Source: Clostridiales bacterium UBA7103 (GTDB taxonomy: Bacteria; Bacillota; Clostridia; Oscillospirales; Oscillospiraceae). From it: a DNA stretch of 54,554 bases. Both the position numbers and the translations under genes were made by a program. The notes under the pieces were generated by a model that was given only the letters and a program-made list of their open reading frames with translations, was not told the origin of the DNA and ran no database searches. The stretch lies in the NCBI GenBank assembly GCA_002493305.1, contig DKYJ01000046.1, positions 52,863-107,416 of the forward strand. Direction: 5' to 3'. Of this stretch, positions 35,973 to 44,132 are shown in pieces. Numbering within the stretch: the first letter of the stretch is position 1; each line of letters opens with the position of its first letter.

Positions 35973-36016
35973 ATATCTTTATCCTTTCAAACAATATACA
36001 GAATTTAACGAATGAG

Positions 36017-36045
36017 AGTATAGCACATATAGCCCCACAGTTCAA
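36017..36045 (-). promoter_or_regulatory. sigma-A promoter for secG
   Basis: On the minus strand TTGAAC (36040-36045), 17 bases, and TATACT (36017-36022), about 45 bases before the secG start. Confidence 0.75.
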
Positions 36046-36120
36046 GTGTTTTTTTGTTTTTTGCACACGAAAAACAGGTTCATGGTTTAAAATTTCGTAA
36101 AAAAGATTACCTCAGTAAAC

Positions 36121-36149
36121 TTGACAAGTTTATGCCCGTGGGCTAAGAT
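36121..36149 (+). promoter_or_regulatory. sigma-A promoter for the pdxK-to-yhfC unit
   Basis: TTGACA (36121-36126), 17 bases, and TAAGAT (36144-36149), 17 bases before the pyridoxal kinase start. It would drive up to five closely spaced genes. Confidence 0.75.
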
Positions 36150-36166
36150 GAAATAAAAGGAATAAT

Positions 36167-37021
36167 ATGTCTATGAATATGCAAGATTACAAGAGAATAC
36201 TCACCATGCAGGACATTTCCTGCCTTGGTCAATGCTCCGGCTCTGTTGCGCTGCCGGTGCTGTCGGCCTGCGGGCATGAAACCTGCCTGATCCCCTCCGC
36301 CCTGTTATCGACCCATACCGGCCAGTTTCAGGGTTATACTTTTTTTGACCTGACAGAGCAGATACCCGGCATTATCGACCACTGGCGGAGGGAGGGCATC
36401 ATGTTCGACGCGCTGTACACTGGGTATCTCGGCAGCGCGAGGCAGGCGCAGTTTGCGCGGGAGATGATAGATACACTCCTTCGCCCAGCGGCACACATTG
36501 TCGTTGACCCTGCTATGGCGGATAACGGCAAGCTCTATGCCGGGCTTGATGATGCCTGCGTTAAAGCTATGCGCTGCCTATGCTCAGCGGCAGATGTTAT
36601 TTTGCCCAATCTGACGGAAGCCTGTCTGCTGACCGGTATGGAGTACAGGGAGGATTGGGACGGTGACTATGTCGCCCGGCTGCTTGACGCTTTACTTGAA
36701 ACAGGCGCAAAGAGCGTTGTTCTGACCGGCGTTGTTTTTTCAAGTGATGCCACCGGCGGAATAATAGCCCATGGCACGGAGCGGAAATATTTCCGCCACA
36801 GGAGGATAAATCGCATGTTCCACGGCACCGGAGATGTGTTTGCTGCGGCCTTTACGGGCGCGTTTTTGCGTGGGCTGAGCCTTGAGGACGCGGCGGAGCT
36901 TGCCGCGCGTTTTACTCTGCGCAGCATAGAAAACACCGAGGACGACCCTGCCCACTGGTATGGAGTGAAATTTGAAACGGCTCTGCCCCTGCTGATAAAA
37001 GAACTGGGCGAGCATGAATAA
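36167..37021 (+). CDS. pdxY: pyridoxamine/pyridoxal kinase
   Basis: A 284-residue PfkB/ribokinase-fold kinase that fits pyridoxal kinases of the PdxY type: QDISCLGQCSGSVALPVLSA near the start, HTGQFQGYTF, VDPAMADNGKLY, and the ATP/anion-hole motif HGTGDVFAAAFTGA (GTGD). It makes pyridoxal 5'-phosphate from salvaged vitamin B6. AAAAGGAA precedes ATG 36167. It is the first gene after the promoter and ends 12 bases before the carbamoyltransferase-like gene. Confidence 0.85.
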   Translation: MSMNMQDYKRILTMQDISCLGQCSGSVALPVLSACGHETCLIPSALLSTHTGQFQGYTFFDLTEQIPGIIDHWRREGIMFDALYTGYLGSARQAQFAREMIDTLLRPAAHIVVDPAMADNGKLYAGLDDACVKAMRCLCSAADVILPNLTEACLLTGMEYREDWDGDYVARLLDALLETGAKSVVLTGVVFSSDATGGIIAHGTERKYFRHRRINRMFHGTGDVFAAAFTGAFLRGLSLEDAAELAARFTLRSIENTEDDPAHWYGVKFETALPLLIKELGEHE

Positions 37022-37033
37022 GCAGGTGGCAGC

Positions 37034-37987
37034 ATGAAGCACATGATAAATTACAGCAATTTCTCAGCCGATGAGCTGGAGAAAATTTTGACTCTCGCGC
37101 TGGATATGAAGGCCGAGCCTGTAAAATACGCCCACGCTCTGGAAGGGAAAAAGCTCTATACACTGTTTGAAAAGACCTCGACAAGGACGTTTTTGTCCTT
37201 TGCAGCCGGAATTACCGAGCTCGGAGGCAGCTATTATAATCAAAACTGGCGAGACTCCAACTTTGCTCTGGCAGAACCAATGTCAGAGATAAAATATATC
37301 TGCCGCAATGTTGATATCATTATGGCGCGGCTTATGAAAAACGAAATGGTGGAATTGTTTGGCAAGTATTCCACCGTTCCATTCATAAACGGCTGCGATA
37401 ATTCTTTTCACCCCTGCCAGATCCTTGCAGACGCAATGACTCTTATTGAGAAATTTGGCAGCCTTGATGTGAAGCTCATGTACATCGGCGCAAAGAACAA
37501 TGTTTTTAATTCTCTGGTCGAATTTTTTGCCAAAATGGGCCGGGGTACGCTCTATGGCTTTACTCCTATTGTAAATAATACCATATGCGGCGAGGATTTC
37601 TACCGCGCAGCCGCCGATACCGGTTTTTACGTTGAGCTTGACCCAAGCCTTGCCCAGGCAAAGCTCAGGGATATTGCGCGGGACATGGACGCAGTCTATA
37701 CCGACACATGGATAGACATGGAATTTTTCAATGACCCGGCTTACATTGATAAGAAAAGGGAAGTGCTCTCCAAAATGCTGCCATATCAGGTGAACGAATC
37801 GCTGATGGAGGGCAGCCGGGCAATCGTTTTTCACGATATGCCCATACACGCCGGATATGAGATATCTCAGGGATTAATGGAAAAGAACCTTGAGCATATT
37901 TTAGATCAGGCGGAAAACCGCCGCCATACAGAGAAAGCACTGATGTACACATTGTTGAAAGGGGACAGCGATGGAAAAAAGCTATGA
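37034..37987 (+). CDS. atypical ornithine/aspartate carbamoyltransferase family protein
   Basis: A 317-residue transcarbamylase. The carbamoyl-phosphate site is present: STRT at 49-52 (with Phe in place of the usual next Arg, STRTFLSF) and HPCQ at 126-129, then YTDTWIDM near 222-229, as in ornithine carbamoyltransferases. The second-substrate loop, normally HCLP in OTC or HPLP in ATC, reads HDMP (267-270) followed by IHAGYEIS. The amino substrate may thus differ from ornithine. No arginine or pyrimidine genes are near; the neighbours are a B6 kinase and adenine deaminase. The next gene starts 17 bases inside its end. Confidence 0.75.
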   Translation: MKHMINYSNFSADELEKILTLALDMKAEPVKYAHALEGKKLYTLFEKTSTRTFLSFAAGITELGGSYYNQNWRDSNFALAEPMSEIKYICRNVDIIMARLMKNEMVELFGKYSTVPFINGCDNSFHPCQILADAMTLIEKFGSLDVKLMYIGAKNNVFNSLVEFFAKMGRGTLYGFTPIVNNTICGEDFYRAAADTGFYVELDPSLAQAKLRDIARDMDAVYTDTWIDMEFFNDPAYIDKKREVLSKMLPYQVNESLMEGSRAIVFHDMPIHAGYEISQGLMEKNLEHILDQAENRRHTEKALMYTLLKGDSDGKKL

Positions 37988-38396
37988 TCTGAGCCGATTT
38001 ATAAGTGCACATCAGCGCGACTACGCAACGGCATTGCGTGAAATACAGGGCGGGCGCAAGCGCAGCCACTGGATGTGGTATATTTTCCCTCAGTTAAAGG
38101 GGCTCGGCATGAGCTATACTGCTCAGCTTTACGGCATAGAGGGCCTGGGAGAGGCGAGGGCTTTTCTTGACAATGAATATCTTGGCGGGAATCTCCGGGA
38201 GATCTGCGGTGCGCTTCTCGAACTTGGCACAGATGATGCGTCCTATGTTTTCGGATACCCGGACGATTTGAAGCTGCGCTCCTCCATGACGCTGTTCAAG
38301 CTCGCGTCACAGACGGATGCAGTTTTTGACGCTGTGCTCAAAAAGTTTTACGGTGGCCGTGAGGACAGCCATACAAGACAGCTGCTGGGGTTATGA
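37971..38396 (+). CDS. DUF1810 family protein
   Basis: A 141-residue protein of the DUF1810 family (calpastatin-like name, unknown function). Visible signatures are FISAHQRDYATALREIQGGRKRSHWMWYIFPQ at the start, in which the R-K-x-x-H-W-M-W-x-x-F-P-Q motif is diagnostic, and the Tyr-Gly-Ile start of the next helix. It begins 17 bases inside the carbamoyltransferase gene, so the two are translationally linked. The link to that enzyme and to adenine deaminase is positional only. Confidence 0.82.
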   Translation: MEKSYDLSRFISAHQRDYATALREIQGGRKRSHWMWYIFPQLKGLGMSYTAQLYGIEGLGEARAFLDNEYLGGNLREICGALLELGTDDASYVFGYPDDLKLRSSMTLFKLASQTDAVFDAVLKKFYGGREDSHTRQLLGL

Positions 38397-38456
38397 GCCT
38401 TGCCTTTTCGGCCGCGAGGCGGCTGTGAGAATAATGATTAAAAAGGAGAGAAAATC

Positions 38457-40247
38457 ATGTTCAAGTTCTGCAAGAAACAGCTTTGGGAATGCACAGGCAC
38501 CTTGGCCGATGTCGCACAGGGCAGACAAAGCGCTGAGACGGTTATCCGTAGCGCCCGTCTGGTCAATGTATGTACCCACGAGATTCTGAAGAATGTTGAT
38601 GTGGCCATATCCTGCGGCAGGATAGCCTTAGTGGGTGATGCCTCTCACTGCATAGGACAGAATACGAAGATTATAGACGCAAATGGCCAGCTTATTGCCC
38701 CAGGCTTTCTTGACGGACATATACACATCGAGTCATCTATGATGACCCCGGTCGAGTACGCGGCGGCTGTTCTCCCTCACGGCACAACAGGCATATACTA
38801 CGACCCACATGAGATAACCAATGTGCTCGGCATAAAGGGTATGGATCTGATGATCGAAGACGCGGAGAAAATGCCGCTCAAGGCCATGCTTACCGTGCCC
38901 TCATGTGTCCCTGCCGTTCCCGGCTTTGAGGATTCAGGAGCTGAGATAGACTCCAACGATATCGCTGAGCTCATGAAGCGCGACTGTACAGTTGGCCTCG
39001 GTGAGATGATGAATTTCCCCGGCATTGTCGGTTCAGCGCCTCCCACCCATGCAATTGTGGATGAGACCTTGAAGGCCGACAAAATAGTAACGGGGCACTA
39101 CTCCATTCCCGAGACCGGCGCGGGACTCAACGCTTATATCGCCAGCGGCGTGCGCTGCTGCCATGAGTCCACCAGAGCGGAGGATGCGCTTGAGAAAATG
39201 CGCCTTGGCATGTACGCGCTCATGCGCGAAGGCTCCGCATGGCATGATCTTCAGGAGGTTTGCAGAGCCATAACCGAGCACGAGGTGGATAGCCGCTATG
39301 CCGTGATGATCTCCGACGATACCCACCCCCACACGCTGGTTTCCGGCGGGCATATGGATCATATTATCCGCCGCGCAATGTCCTTCGGCGTGGACTTCGT
39401 CACTGCCGTGCAGATGGTCACGCTCAACTGCGCCCAGTGCTTCAGAATGGATCATGAGCTCGGCGCCATAGCACCCGGCAAGTGCGCGGATATAGTCTTT
39501 ATCAACAATGAGCGCGATGTAAATGTGACACGGGTCATGATAGACGGCGATGTTGTGGCCGAAAACGGGAAGCTCACATTTGAGCTGCCAAAGTCCGGCT
39601 TCCCAGACTGGGCGATGGATACGGTCAATATCGGCGAGCAGATAACTCCGGATACCTTCAAGATACTGACCGACAAGAAGGACAGCGTTGATGTCCGCGC
39701 TATTGAGATCATCCCCGTCCATGTGGGTGACTATGAACGCAGAGTCACCCTTAAGGTCAAAAACGGAGAAATCATGAGCGACGTGGCGCAGGATGTGCTC
39801 AAGACTTTTGTCTTTGAGCGACATAAGGCCACCGGCAAGCACGGCGTAGGCTTTACCAAGGGTTTCCACGTAAAATGCGGCGCAATGGCCTCAACCGTTG
39901 CTCACGACGCGCACAATCTGCTGGTCATCGGCACGAATGATGAGGACATGGCGCTTGCTGCCAACACTCTCGTAAAATGCGGCGGCGGTGAGGTGATCGT
40001 CAAAAACGGAAAGGTCCTTGCGTGCGTGCCGCTGCCATTCGCGGGGATTATGAGTACAGACCCCGCCGAGGTTATGGACGCGAAGGTTGCCGAGCTTGAA
40101 AAAGCCTGGGCCGAGATAGGCTGCGACATTCAGTCGCCCTTTATGACCATGGCGCTCATCCCGCTTGCCTGCCTGCCAGAGCTTCGGCTTACAGACCGCG
40201 GCCTTGTGGACTGCACCAAGTTCTGCTTTACGGAGCTTGAATATTAA
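38457..40247 (+). CDS. ade: adenine deaminase
   Basis: This enzyme converts adenine to hypoxanthine and ammonia (purine salvage or catabolism). The 596-residue length is right for Ade. It is an amidohydrolase with the metal motif DGHIHIESSM (HxH at 88-90), YDPHEITNVLG and GHYSIPETG. The ISDDTHPHTLVSGGHMD region follows, and the C-terminal domain has HDAHNLLVIGTNDEDM. A good ribosome site (AAAAGGAGAG) precedes the ATG. It is fourth in the pdxY unit, and yhfC follows 9 bases later. Confidence 0.95.
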   Translation: MFKFCKKQLWECTGTLADVAQGRQSAETVIRSARLVNVCTHEILKNVDVAISCGRIALVGDASHCIGQNTKIIDANGQLIAPGFLDGHIHIESSMMTPVEYAAAVLPHGTTGIYYDPHEITNVLGIKGMDLMIEDAEKMPLKAMLTVPSCVPAVPGFEDSGAEIDSNDIAELMKRDCTVGLGEMMNFPGIVGSAPPTHAIVDETLKADKIVTGHYSIPETGAGLNAYIASGVRCCHESTRAEDALEKMRLGMYALMREGSAWHDLQEVCRAITEHEVDSRYAVMISDDTHPHTLVSGGHMDHIIRRAMSFGVDFVTAVQMVTLNCAQCFRMDHELGAIAPGKCADIVFINNERDVNVTRVMIDGDVVAENGKLTFELPKSGFPDWAMDTVNIGEQITPDTFKILTDKKDSVDVRAIEIIPVHVGDYERRVTLKVKNGEIMSDVAQDVLKTFVFERHKATGKHGVGFTKGFHVKCGAMASTVAHDAHNLLVIGTNDEDMALAANTLVKCGGGEVIVKNGKVLACVPLPFAGIMSTDPAEVMDAKVAELEKAWAEIGCDIQSPFMTMALIPLACLPELRLTDRGLVDCTKFCFTELEY

Positions 40248-40256
40248 GGAGAAGTC

Positions 40257-41051
40257 ATGGCTGACACCGTATCTGCAGTATCAATAGCTTTTATGGCAGT
40301 TTCTTGCCTTGCTGCGTTCATAATACCTGTTGCCCTGTTCATATATTTTCGCAGGAAAAAGGGCGCTGATGTCCTTCCATTTTTTATTGGCTGCGGCATT
40401 ATGCTCCTGTTTGCGCTTATTCTGGAGGCAAGGGCACATGAAGTTATCCTTTCCTCCTCATTCGGAAAGCGTATTACCGGCAGTGTCTGGCTCTACGCAG
40501 CCTACGGCGGCCTGATGGCCGGACTATTTGAGGAAACAGGGCGGTTTGTAGCCTTTAAGACCGTGCTGCGTGGAACGAGGGACAAGGACTGTAATGCGCT
40601 GATGTATGGCGCAGGCCACGGTGGATTTGAAGCAGTGGTGCTGCTTGGCTTTTCCATGATAAATAATATTGTCCTGTCTGTCGCAATAAATAATGGCAGC
40701 GTGGGCGCTATGACAGCAGCACTGTCAGGATCCGCCCTTGAACAGCTTCAAGCTGGGATAAGTGCTTTGACAGCAACACCGTCATATATGTTCCTGCTCG
40801 GCAGTTTGGAGCGAATTTTTGCCGTGCTGCTTCAAATTGCACTGTCTGTTCTTGTGTGGTTTGCCGCCAAGAACAAATCGCGCTGGTATCTGTACCCGGC
40901 GGCTATCCTTGTTCATTTTGTTGTGGACGCGCTTGCCGTGATCCTGTCACATTATGGCGTTCCGGCACTGGCTATTGAGGCTGTCATAGGTCTGATGACA
41001 GCGCTGGCTGTTCTGCTTGCAAAGAAAGAATGGGATAAAAATACTGCGTGA
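40257..41051 (+). CDS. YhfC-family intramembrane metalloprotease
   Basis: A 264-residue protein with about seven membrane helices. It fits the YhfC family (PF10086), related to CAAX/PrsW-type intramembrane proteases: the metal/catalytic residues appear as EETGR (about residues 93-97), GAGHGGFEA (about 119-127), and HFVVDA near residue 221. The function is unknown. It is last in the pdxY-ade unit and is followed by a large hairpin. Confidence 0.78.
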   Translation: MADTVSAVSIAFMAVSCLAAFIIPVALFIYFRRKKGADVLPFFIGCGIMLLFALILEARAHEVILSSSFGKRITGSVWLYAAYGGLMAGLFEETGRFVAFKTVLRGTRDKDCNALMYGAGHGGFEAVVLLGFSMINNIVLSVAINNGSVGAMTAALSGSALEQLQAGISALTATPSYMFLLGSLERIFAVLLQIALSVLVWFAAKNKSRWYLYPAAILVHFVVDALAVILSHYGVPALAIEAVIGLMTALAVLLAKKEWDKNTA

Positions 41052-41057
41052 ATCAAA

Positions 41058-41097
41058 AATCCTCCTAAGGAGTGAAGTTTTACTCTTTAGGAGGATT
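41058..41097. terminator. large hairpin between yhfC and the APH region
   Basis: AATCCTCCTAA (41058-41068) and TTAGGAGGATT (41087-41097) pair perfectly, extended inside by GAGT/ACTC after one unpaired base on each side. On the minus strand a TTTTT follows, so it is oriented to stop transcription coming from the aph side. On the plus strand the T-run is missing but the stem is strong. Confidence 0.7.
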
Positions 41098-41407
41098 CAT
41101 CTATATAGATCAACTATGGACATCTGGTACAGGCTGGATCTATTCTAAATGGGTTTTATTGCAAAGGTATTTTCCTACGCATTTAAACCAGCATCTGATA
41201 GTATCTTTTTAATATTCTTCATCACAGAAGAATGTCATGGCTTTGCCATTTCTGCACTTCGCGTCATACAGAGCTGTATTTAGCAACACTATAAACAGTT
41301 CATAGTTATCCTCACCGCTATTCATTATGTCGGATGACCGTACTTCGTCAAGTCTGTGGACAGTTCACTCATTTTTTGAAAAATTAATCATAATACATCA
41401 CCTGTTC
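41098..41407. other. AT-rich 310-bp stretch without an intact known gene
   Basis: The sequence is clearly richer in A/T than its surroundings. On the minus strand one frame reads MINFSKNE, then a stop, then an open stretch in the same frame leading into the small ORF at 41209-41325. This could be a decayed gene or leader. No repeats, tRNA or att-like duplications were seen by eye. Confidence 0.4.
41209..41325 (-). CDS. 38-residue ORF, unknown; possible gene remnant
   Basis: ATG at 41325, stop at 41209. The product is MNSGEDNYELFIVLLNTALY followed by DAKCRNGKAMTFFCDEEY. The composition looks protein-like, and the same frame stays open upstream for 13 more codons back to a TGA, beyond which MINFSKNE reads in the same frame. 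That pattern suggests a short gene broken by one in-frame stop. I do not recognise the family. It lies downstream of the APH gene on the same strand. Confidence 0.35.
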   Translation of the reverse strand: MNSGEDNYELFIVLLNTALYDAKCRNGKAMTFFCDEEY

Positions 41408-42193
41408 TCAGCCAAATACTTCCGCAGCGGCAACAATTTTTAGTATCTCCTCGTCAACCTTATCCCGTCCATATACGTCAAGAAAACGTTCGCGATACTT
41501 ATTCGTTTTCAGATTAAACCAGAGCGTCCAAACTCCCCAAAAAATGTCTATATGTCTGTCTCCTACACCGCCGCTGCCAACGTCTATAAAGCCGGAAAGC
41601 TTCCAGTTATTAAGAATAATATTTGGAAGACAGTAGTCGCCATGAAGAAGCACCTTGCTTTTAAGAGCATCTTTTCCGTTTTTCAGCACATCATAAGCTT
41701 CCTTTGCTGAGCGATAGCCGAAGCTATCGGGGAACTGAGATTTATCAAAATTTCCCGTGTGGCAATTCCTTACGGCTAAAGCAAGGTATTCTGCTGTTCT
41801 GTCCATGATCGGGCAATCGGAATAATCTGTCTCGTGCAGTTTCCTTAATTGATATGCCATGGTGTCGCATAGGCGCTCAGGGTTCATAAGATATTCTTTG
41901 TTCATACAATCTTCACCGACAACAGCGGCTGTTAAAAGCCAGTCGCTGTCACCTGATATGTATTTAAGTACCTCCGCGCCAATGCCCTTGAAATAAAAAT
42001 ATTCTGTCATTTTTGCTTCTCTATCAAGAGTTCCTTTGGCGGAGCGCTTCAAATAGTATCCGTTTCCTCTGTCGATGAAATAAACCCTCGCCTCGGGGGA
42101 GCAGGAGCTGTCGTAAATTTTCGACCCGGACACAAAATGCAGAATTTCCTGCGGCAGTTCATTTGGTATTTGGTTCAATAATGTTTTCTTCAT
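41408..42193 (-). CDS. aminoglycoside 3'-phosphotransferase-like kinase
   Basis: A 261-residue APH-fold kinase close in length to APH(3') enzymes (about 264). The catalytic loop is HGDYCLPNIIL (His184, Asp186, Asn191) and the metal-binding motif is GFIDVGSGGVGDRHIDI (Asp204). RLCDTMAYQLRKLHETDYSDCPI also aligns by eye with the helix before the catalytic loop of APH(3')-III. Lower GC than neighbours, and a downstream AT-rich remnant, suggest horizontal gain. The preceding 64 codons of the frame are rlmD read in another frame; ATG 42193 comes one base after the rlmD stop. Actual resistance, and to what, is unproven. Confidence 0.75.
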   Translation of the reverse strand: MKKTLLNQIPNELPQEILHFVSGSKIYDSSCSPEARVYFIDRGNGYYLKRSAKGTLDREAKMTEYFYFKGIGAEVLKYISGDSDWLLTAAVVGEDCMNKEYLMNPERLCDTMAYQLRKLHETDYSDCPIMDRTAEYLALAVRNCHTGNFDKSQFPDSFGYRSAKEAYDVLKNGKDALKSKVLLHGDYCLPNIILNNWKLSGFIDVGSGGVGDRHIDIFWGVWTLWFNLKTNKYRERFLDVYGRDKVDEEILKIVAAAEVFG

Positions 42194-42194
42194 T

Positions 42195-43562
42195 TTACCT
42201 GTCATATTTGTGGGAGAGCAACGCCACAGTCTCCACATGGCTTGTCCTCGGGAACATATCCACTGCAGTGGCGGGGGTGAGAGCGTAGCCATGCGCCTCA
42301 AAACGGGCCACATCCCGCGCGAGGGTGGCGGGGTTGCAGGAGACATAGACAATGCGCGGCGGCCGCATATCGGCGACGGCGGCAATAGCGCTCTCGCTCA
42401 TGCCCTTGCGCGGCGGATCAACGACAACCACATCAGGGCGGGTATTTTGTGCGGCAAACGCTGCCGCGGCTTCTCCAGCGTCGCCGCAGATGAAGGAGGC
42501 GTTATCAATATTGTTCCGTCTGGCGTTTTCAATGGCATTTTCAATGGCTTGAGGAACAAGCTCCGCACCGACGACCTTATCAAAGCTCCGCGCAAGACAA
42601 AGACTTATTGTCCCCGCGCCGCAGTAAAGGTCTAATGCCAAATCGGTTTTATCGCCGCAGGCGTATTCAAGCGCTTTTTCATACAGGCGCTCCGCCTGCG
42701 GCGGGTTGATTTGGAAAAATGCCTGCGGCGCGATCTCAAACTCAGAGCCGCACAAATCATCCACGATATTCTGACTGCCCCAGAGCGTATAAAAGTCTCC
42801 AGCGAGGACGGTGTTCCCGTGGGTTTTGTTGATGTTAAGCACAATACCGGTCAGCTCCGGGCAGCGCTCACGCAAAAAAGTGACAAGGCTTTCAGTTTTT
42901 GCGCCAAAGCCACGGGCGGCAACGATGCATACAACGGCCTGTGCCCGGCTGTGAGATTGACGGCAGAACACATGGCGCACAACGCCCTTGCCGCTGCCTT
43001 CATCGTAGGCAGGGACGGCGTTTTTAAGCATGAACTCAGTGACCGCTTTTGCAGCGCGGCAGCTCAGCTCACTCTGGATAAGGCAGGTATCCACCGGGAC
43101 AAGGTCGTGGCTGCGGGGCTGAAAAAAACCATAATGCGGCGCGCCGTCAAGCTCAGAAACTGAAAATATCGCCTTGTTGCGGTAGCGCAGGGGCACATCA
43201 CAGCCAAGAATTTCCTTTGCCTCCAGCGTCTGGCCGCCGATGTGTTTTAGGGCAGAATTGACTCTATCGAGCTTAAAGCGCAGCTCCTCGGCATAGCTCA
43301 TGTGCCAAGTGTCGCAGCCGCCGCAGCGTCCAAAATGCGGGCAGGCAGGCTCGATCCGGGCGGGGGAGCGCTCGATAAGCCTTTCAAGCCGGCCATATAC
43401 GGCCGACGAAGTCACCTTAACAATTCGTATCTCCGCCCGCTCGCCTTTCAGCGCTTTTGGAACGAAAACCACCCGCTCGCCCACATGGCATACGCCAAGT
43501 GCCTCGGAGGTATAGCCGTCAAAGGTCACGGTATATATTTGATTTTTTCTTATTTTATCCAT
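42195..43562 (-). CDS. rlmD: 23S rRNA (uracil-C5)-methyltransferase RlmD/RlmCD family
   Basis: A 455-residue TrmA/RumA-type enzyme that makes m5U in 23S rRNA. It has an N-terminal TRAM domain (residues 1-62) and an iron-sulfur site with C74, C80 and C83 (CPHFGRCGGC) and a later Cys. The SAM domain has LDLYCGAGTISL, the conserved DPPRKGM, and the catalytic SCNPATLARD. In Firmicutes such enzymes may modify both U747 and U1939 (RlmCD), so the exact site is open. I see no good ribosome site before the ATG. Confidence 0.9.
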   Translation of the reverse strand: MDKIRKNQIYTVTFDGYTSEALGVCHVGERVVFVPKALKGERAEIRIVKVTSSAVYGRLERLIERSPARIEPACPHFGRCGGCDTWHMSYAEELRFKLDRVNSALKHIGGQTLEAKEILGCDVPLRYRNKAIFSVSELDGAPHYGFFQPRSHDLVPVDTCLIQSELSCRAAKAVTEFMLKNAVPAYDEGSGKGVVRHVFCRQSHSRAQAVVCIVAARGFGAKTESLVTFLRERCPELTGIVLNINKTHGNTVLAGDFYTLWGSQNIVDDLCGSEFEIAPQAFFQINPPQAERLYEKALEYACGDKTDLALDLYCGAGTISLCLARSFDKVVGAELVPQAIENAIENARRNNIDNASFICGDAGEAAAAFAAQNTRPDVVVVDPPRKGMSESAIAAVADMRPPRIVYVSCNPATLARDVARFEAHGYALTPATAVDMFPRTSHVETVALLSHKYDR

Positions 43563-43671
43563 GTTTTGAATAATATCACATGTATTATTTCACCGCAATA
43601 GTTAAATATGAACAGTATATTATTCGGCTAATATCAAATAATAATCCTGCTCGAATATAAGGAGGATGACT

Positions 43672-44007
43672 ATGAAAAAAATATTCTTAAGCATTATGAC
43701 CCTCGCGCTTTCCTGCGCGCTGCTCTGCGCCTGCGGCAACATGGACGCGGACAGACCCGTGAACACCGACACCCCCGTTGACACAGCAAGCCCCGACCCG
43801 CGCGACGATGTGCCCATGCCCGAAAACCCAGTTGGGACTGACGGCAATGTGGACGACAGAGACGGCATCATTGACGATGACGACAGCACCGGCAATCTTG
43901 ACGATGCGACAGGCACGCCGGGGACAAGCGGAATAACCGATAACAACACTGCCACCGGCAACACCGCTGTTACAAGCCCTGTTCCAACCGCTACCGCAAA
44001 GCCCTGA
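43672..44007 (+). CDS. small Asp/Thr-rich lipoprotein, unknown function
   Basis: A 111-residue predicted lipoprotein. The signal peptide MKKIFLSIMTLALSCALLCA ends at Cys21 (lipobox LCAC). The mature part is low in complexity and made almost wholly of Asp, Thr, Gly, Pro, Asn and Ser, thus acidic and probably disordered. It may bind cations or act as a surface spacer, but nothing supports a specific role. AGGAGG at 43661-43666 fits ATG 43672; an earlier ATG at 43666 overlaps that site. A terminator follows. Confidence 0.7.
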   Translation: MKKIFLSIMTLALSCALLCACGNMDADRPVNTDTPVDTASPDPRDDVPMPENPVGTDGNVDDRDGIIDDDDSTGNLDDATGTPGTSGITDNNTATGNTAVTSPVPTATAKP

Positions 44008-44030
44008 GGGCGCAGGATAATAGGAGCAAG

Positions 44031-44064
44031 CAGCCATGACGCTTCATTGTGTCATGGCTGTTTT
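44031..44064 (+). terminator. intrinsic terminator after the lipoprotein gene
   Basis: CAGCCATGAC / GTCATGGCTG, a 10-bp stem with a 10-base loop and then TTTT. Confidence 0.8.
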
Positions 44065-44075
44065 ACAAAATTTGC

Positions 44076-44104
44076 TTGATTTTTGCCTATCGCGGCGGTA
44101 ATAT
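44076..44104 (+). promoter_or_regulatory. sigma-A promoter for the HD-domain gene
   Basis: TTGATT (44076-44081), 17 bases, and TAATAT (44099-44104), ahead of the HD-domain/PPTase pair. Confidence 0.65.
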
Positions 44105-44132
44105 GAGAAAAAAGTCCGAAGGGAGAAAAAAT

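Noticed and set aside
39033..39869. 278-codon open frame on the minus strand
   Set aside because: It lies inside adenine deaminase and has no ribosome site or family motif.
42194..42385. 64-codon N-terminal extension of the APH-like gene
   Set aside because: The extension is rlmD sequence read in another frame; homologous sequence begins at MKKTLL.
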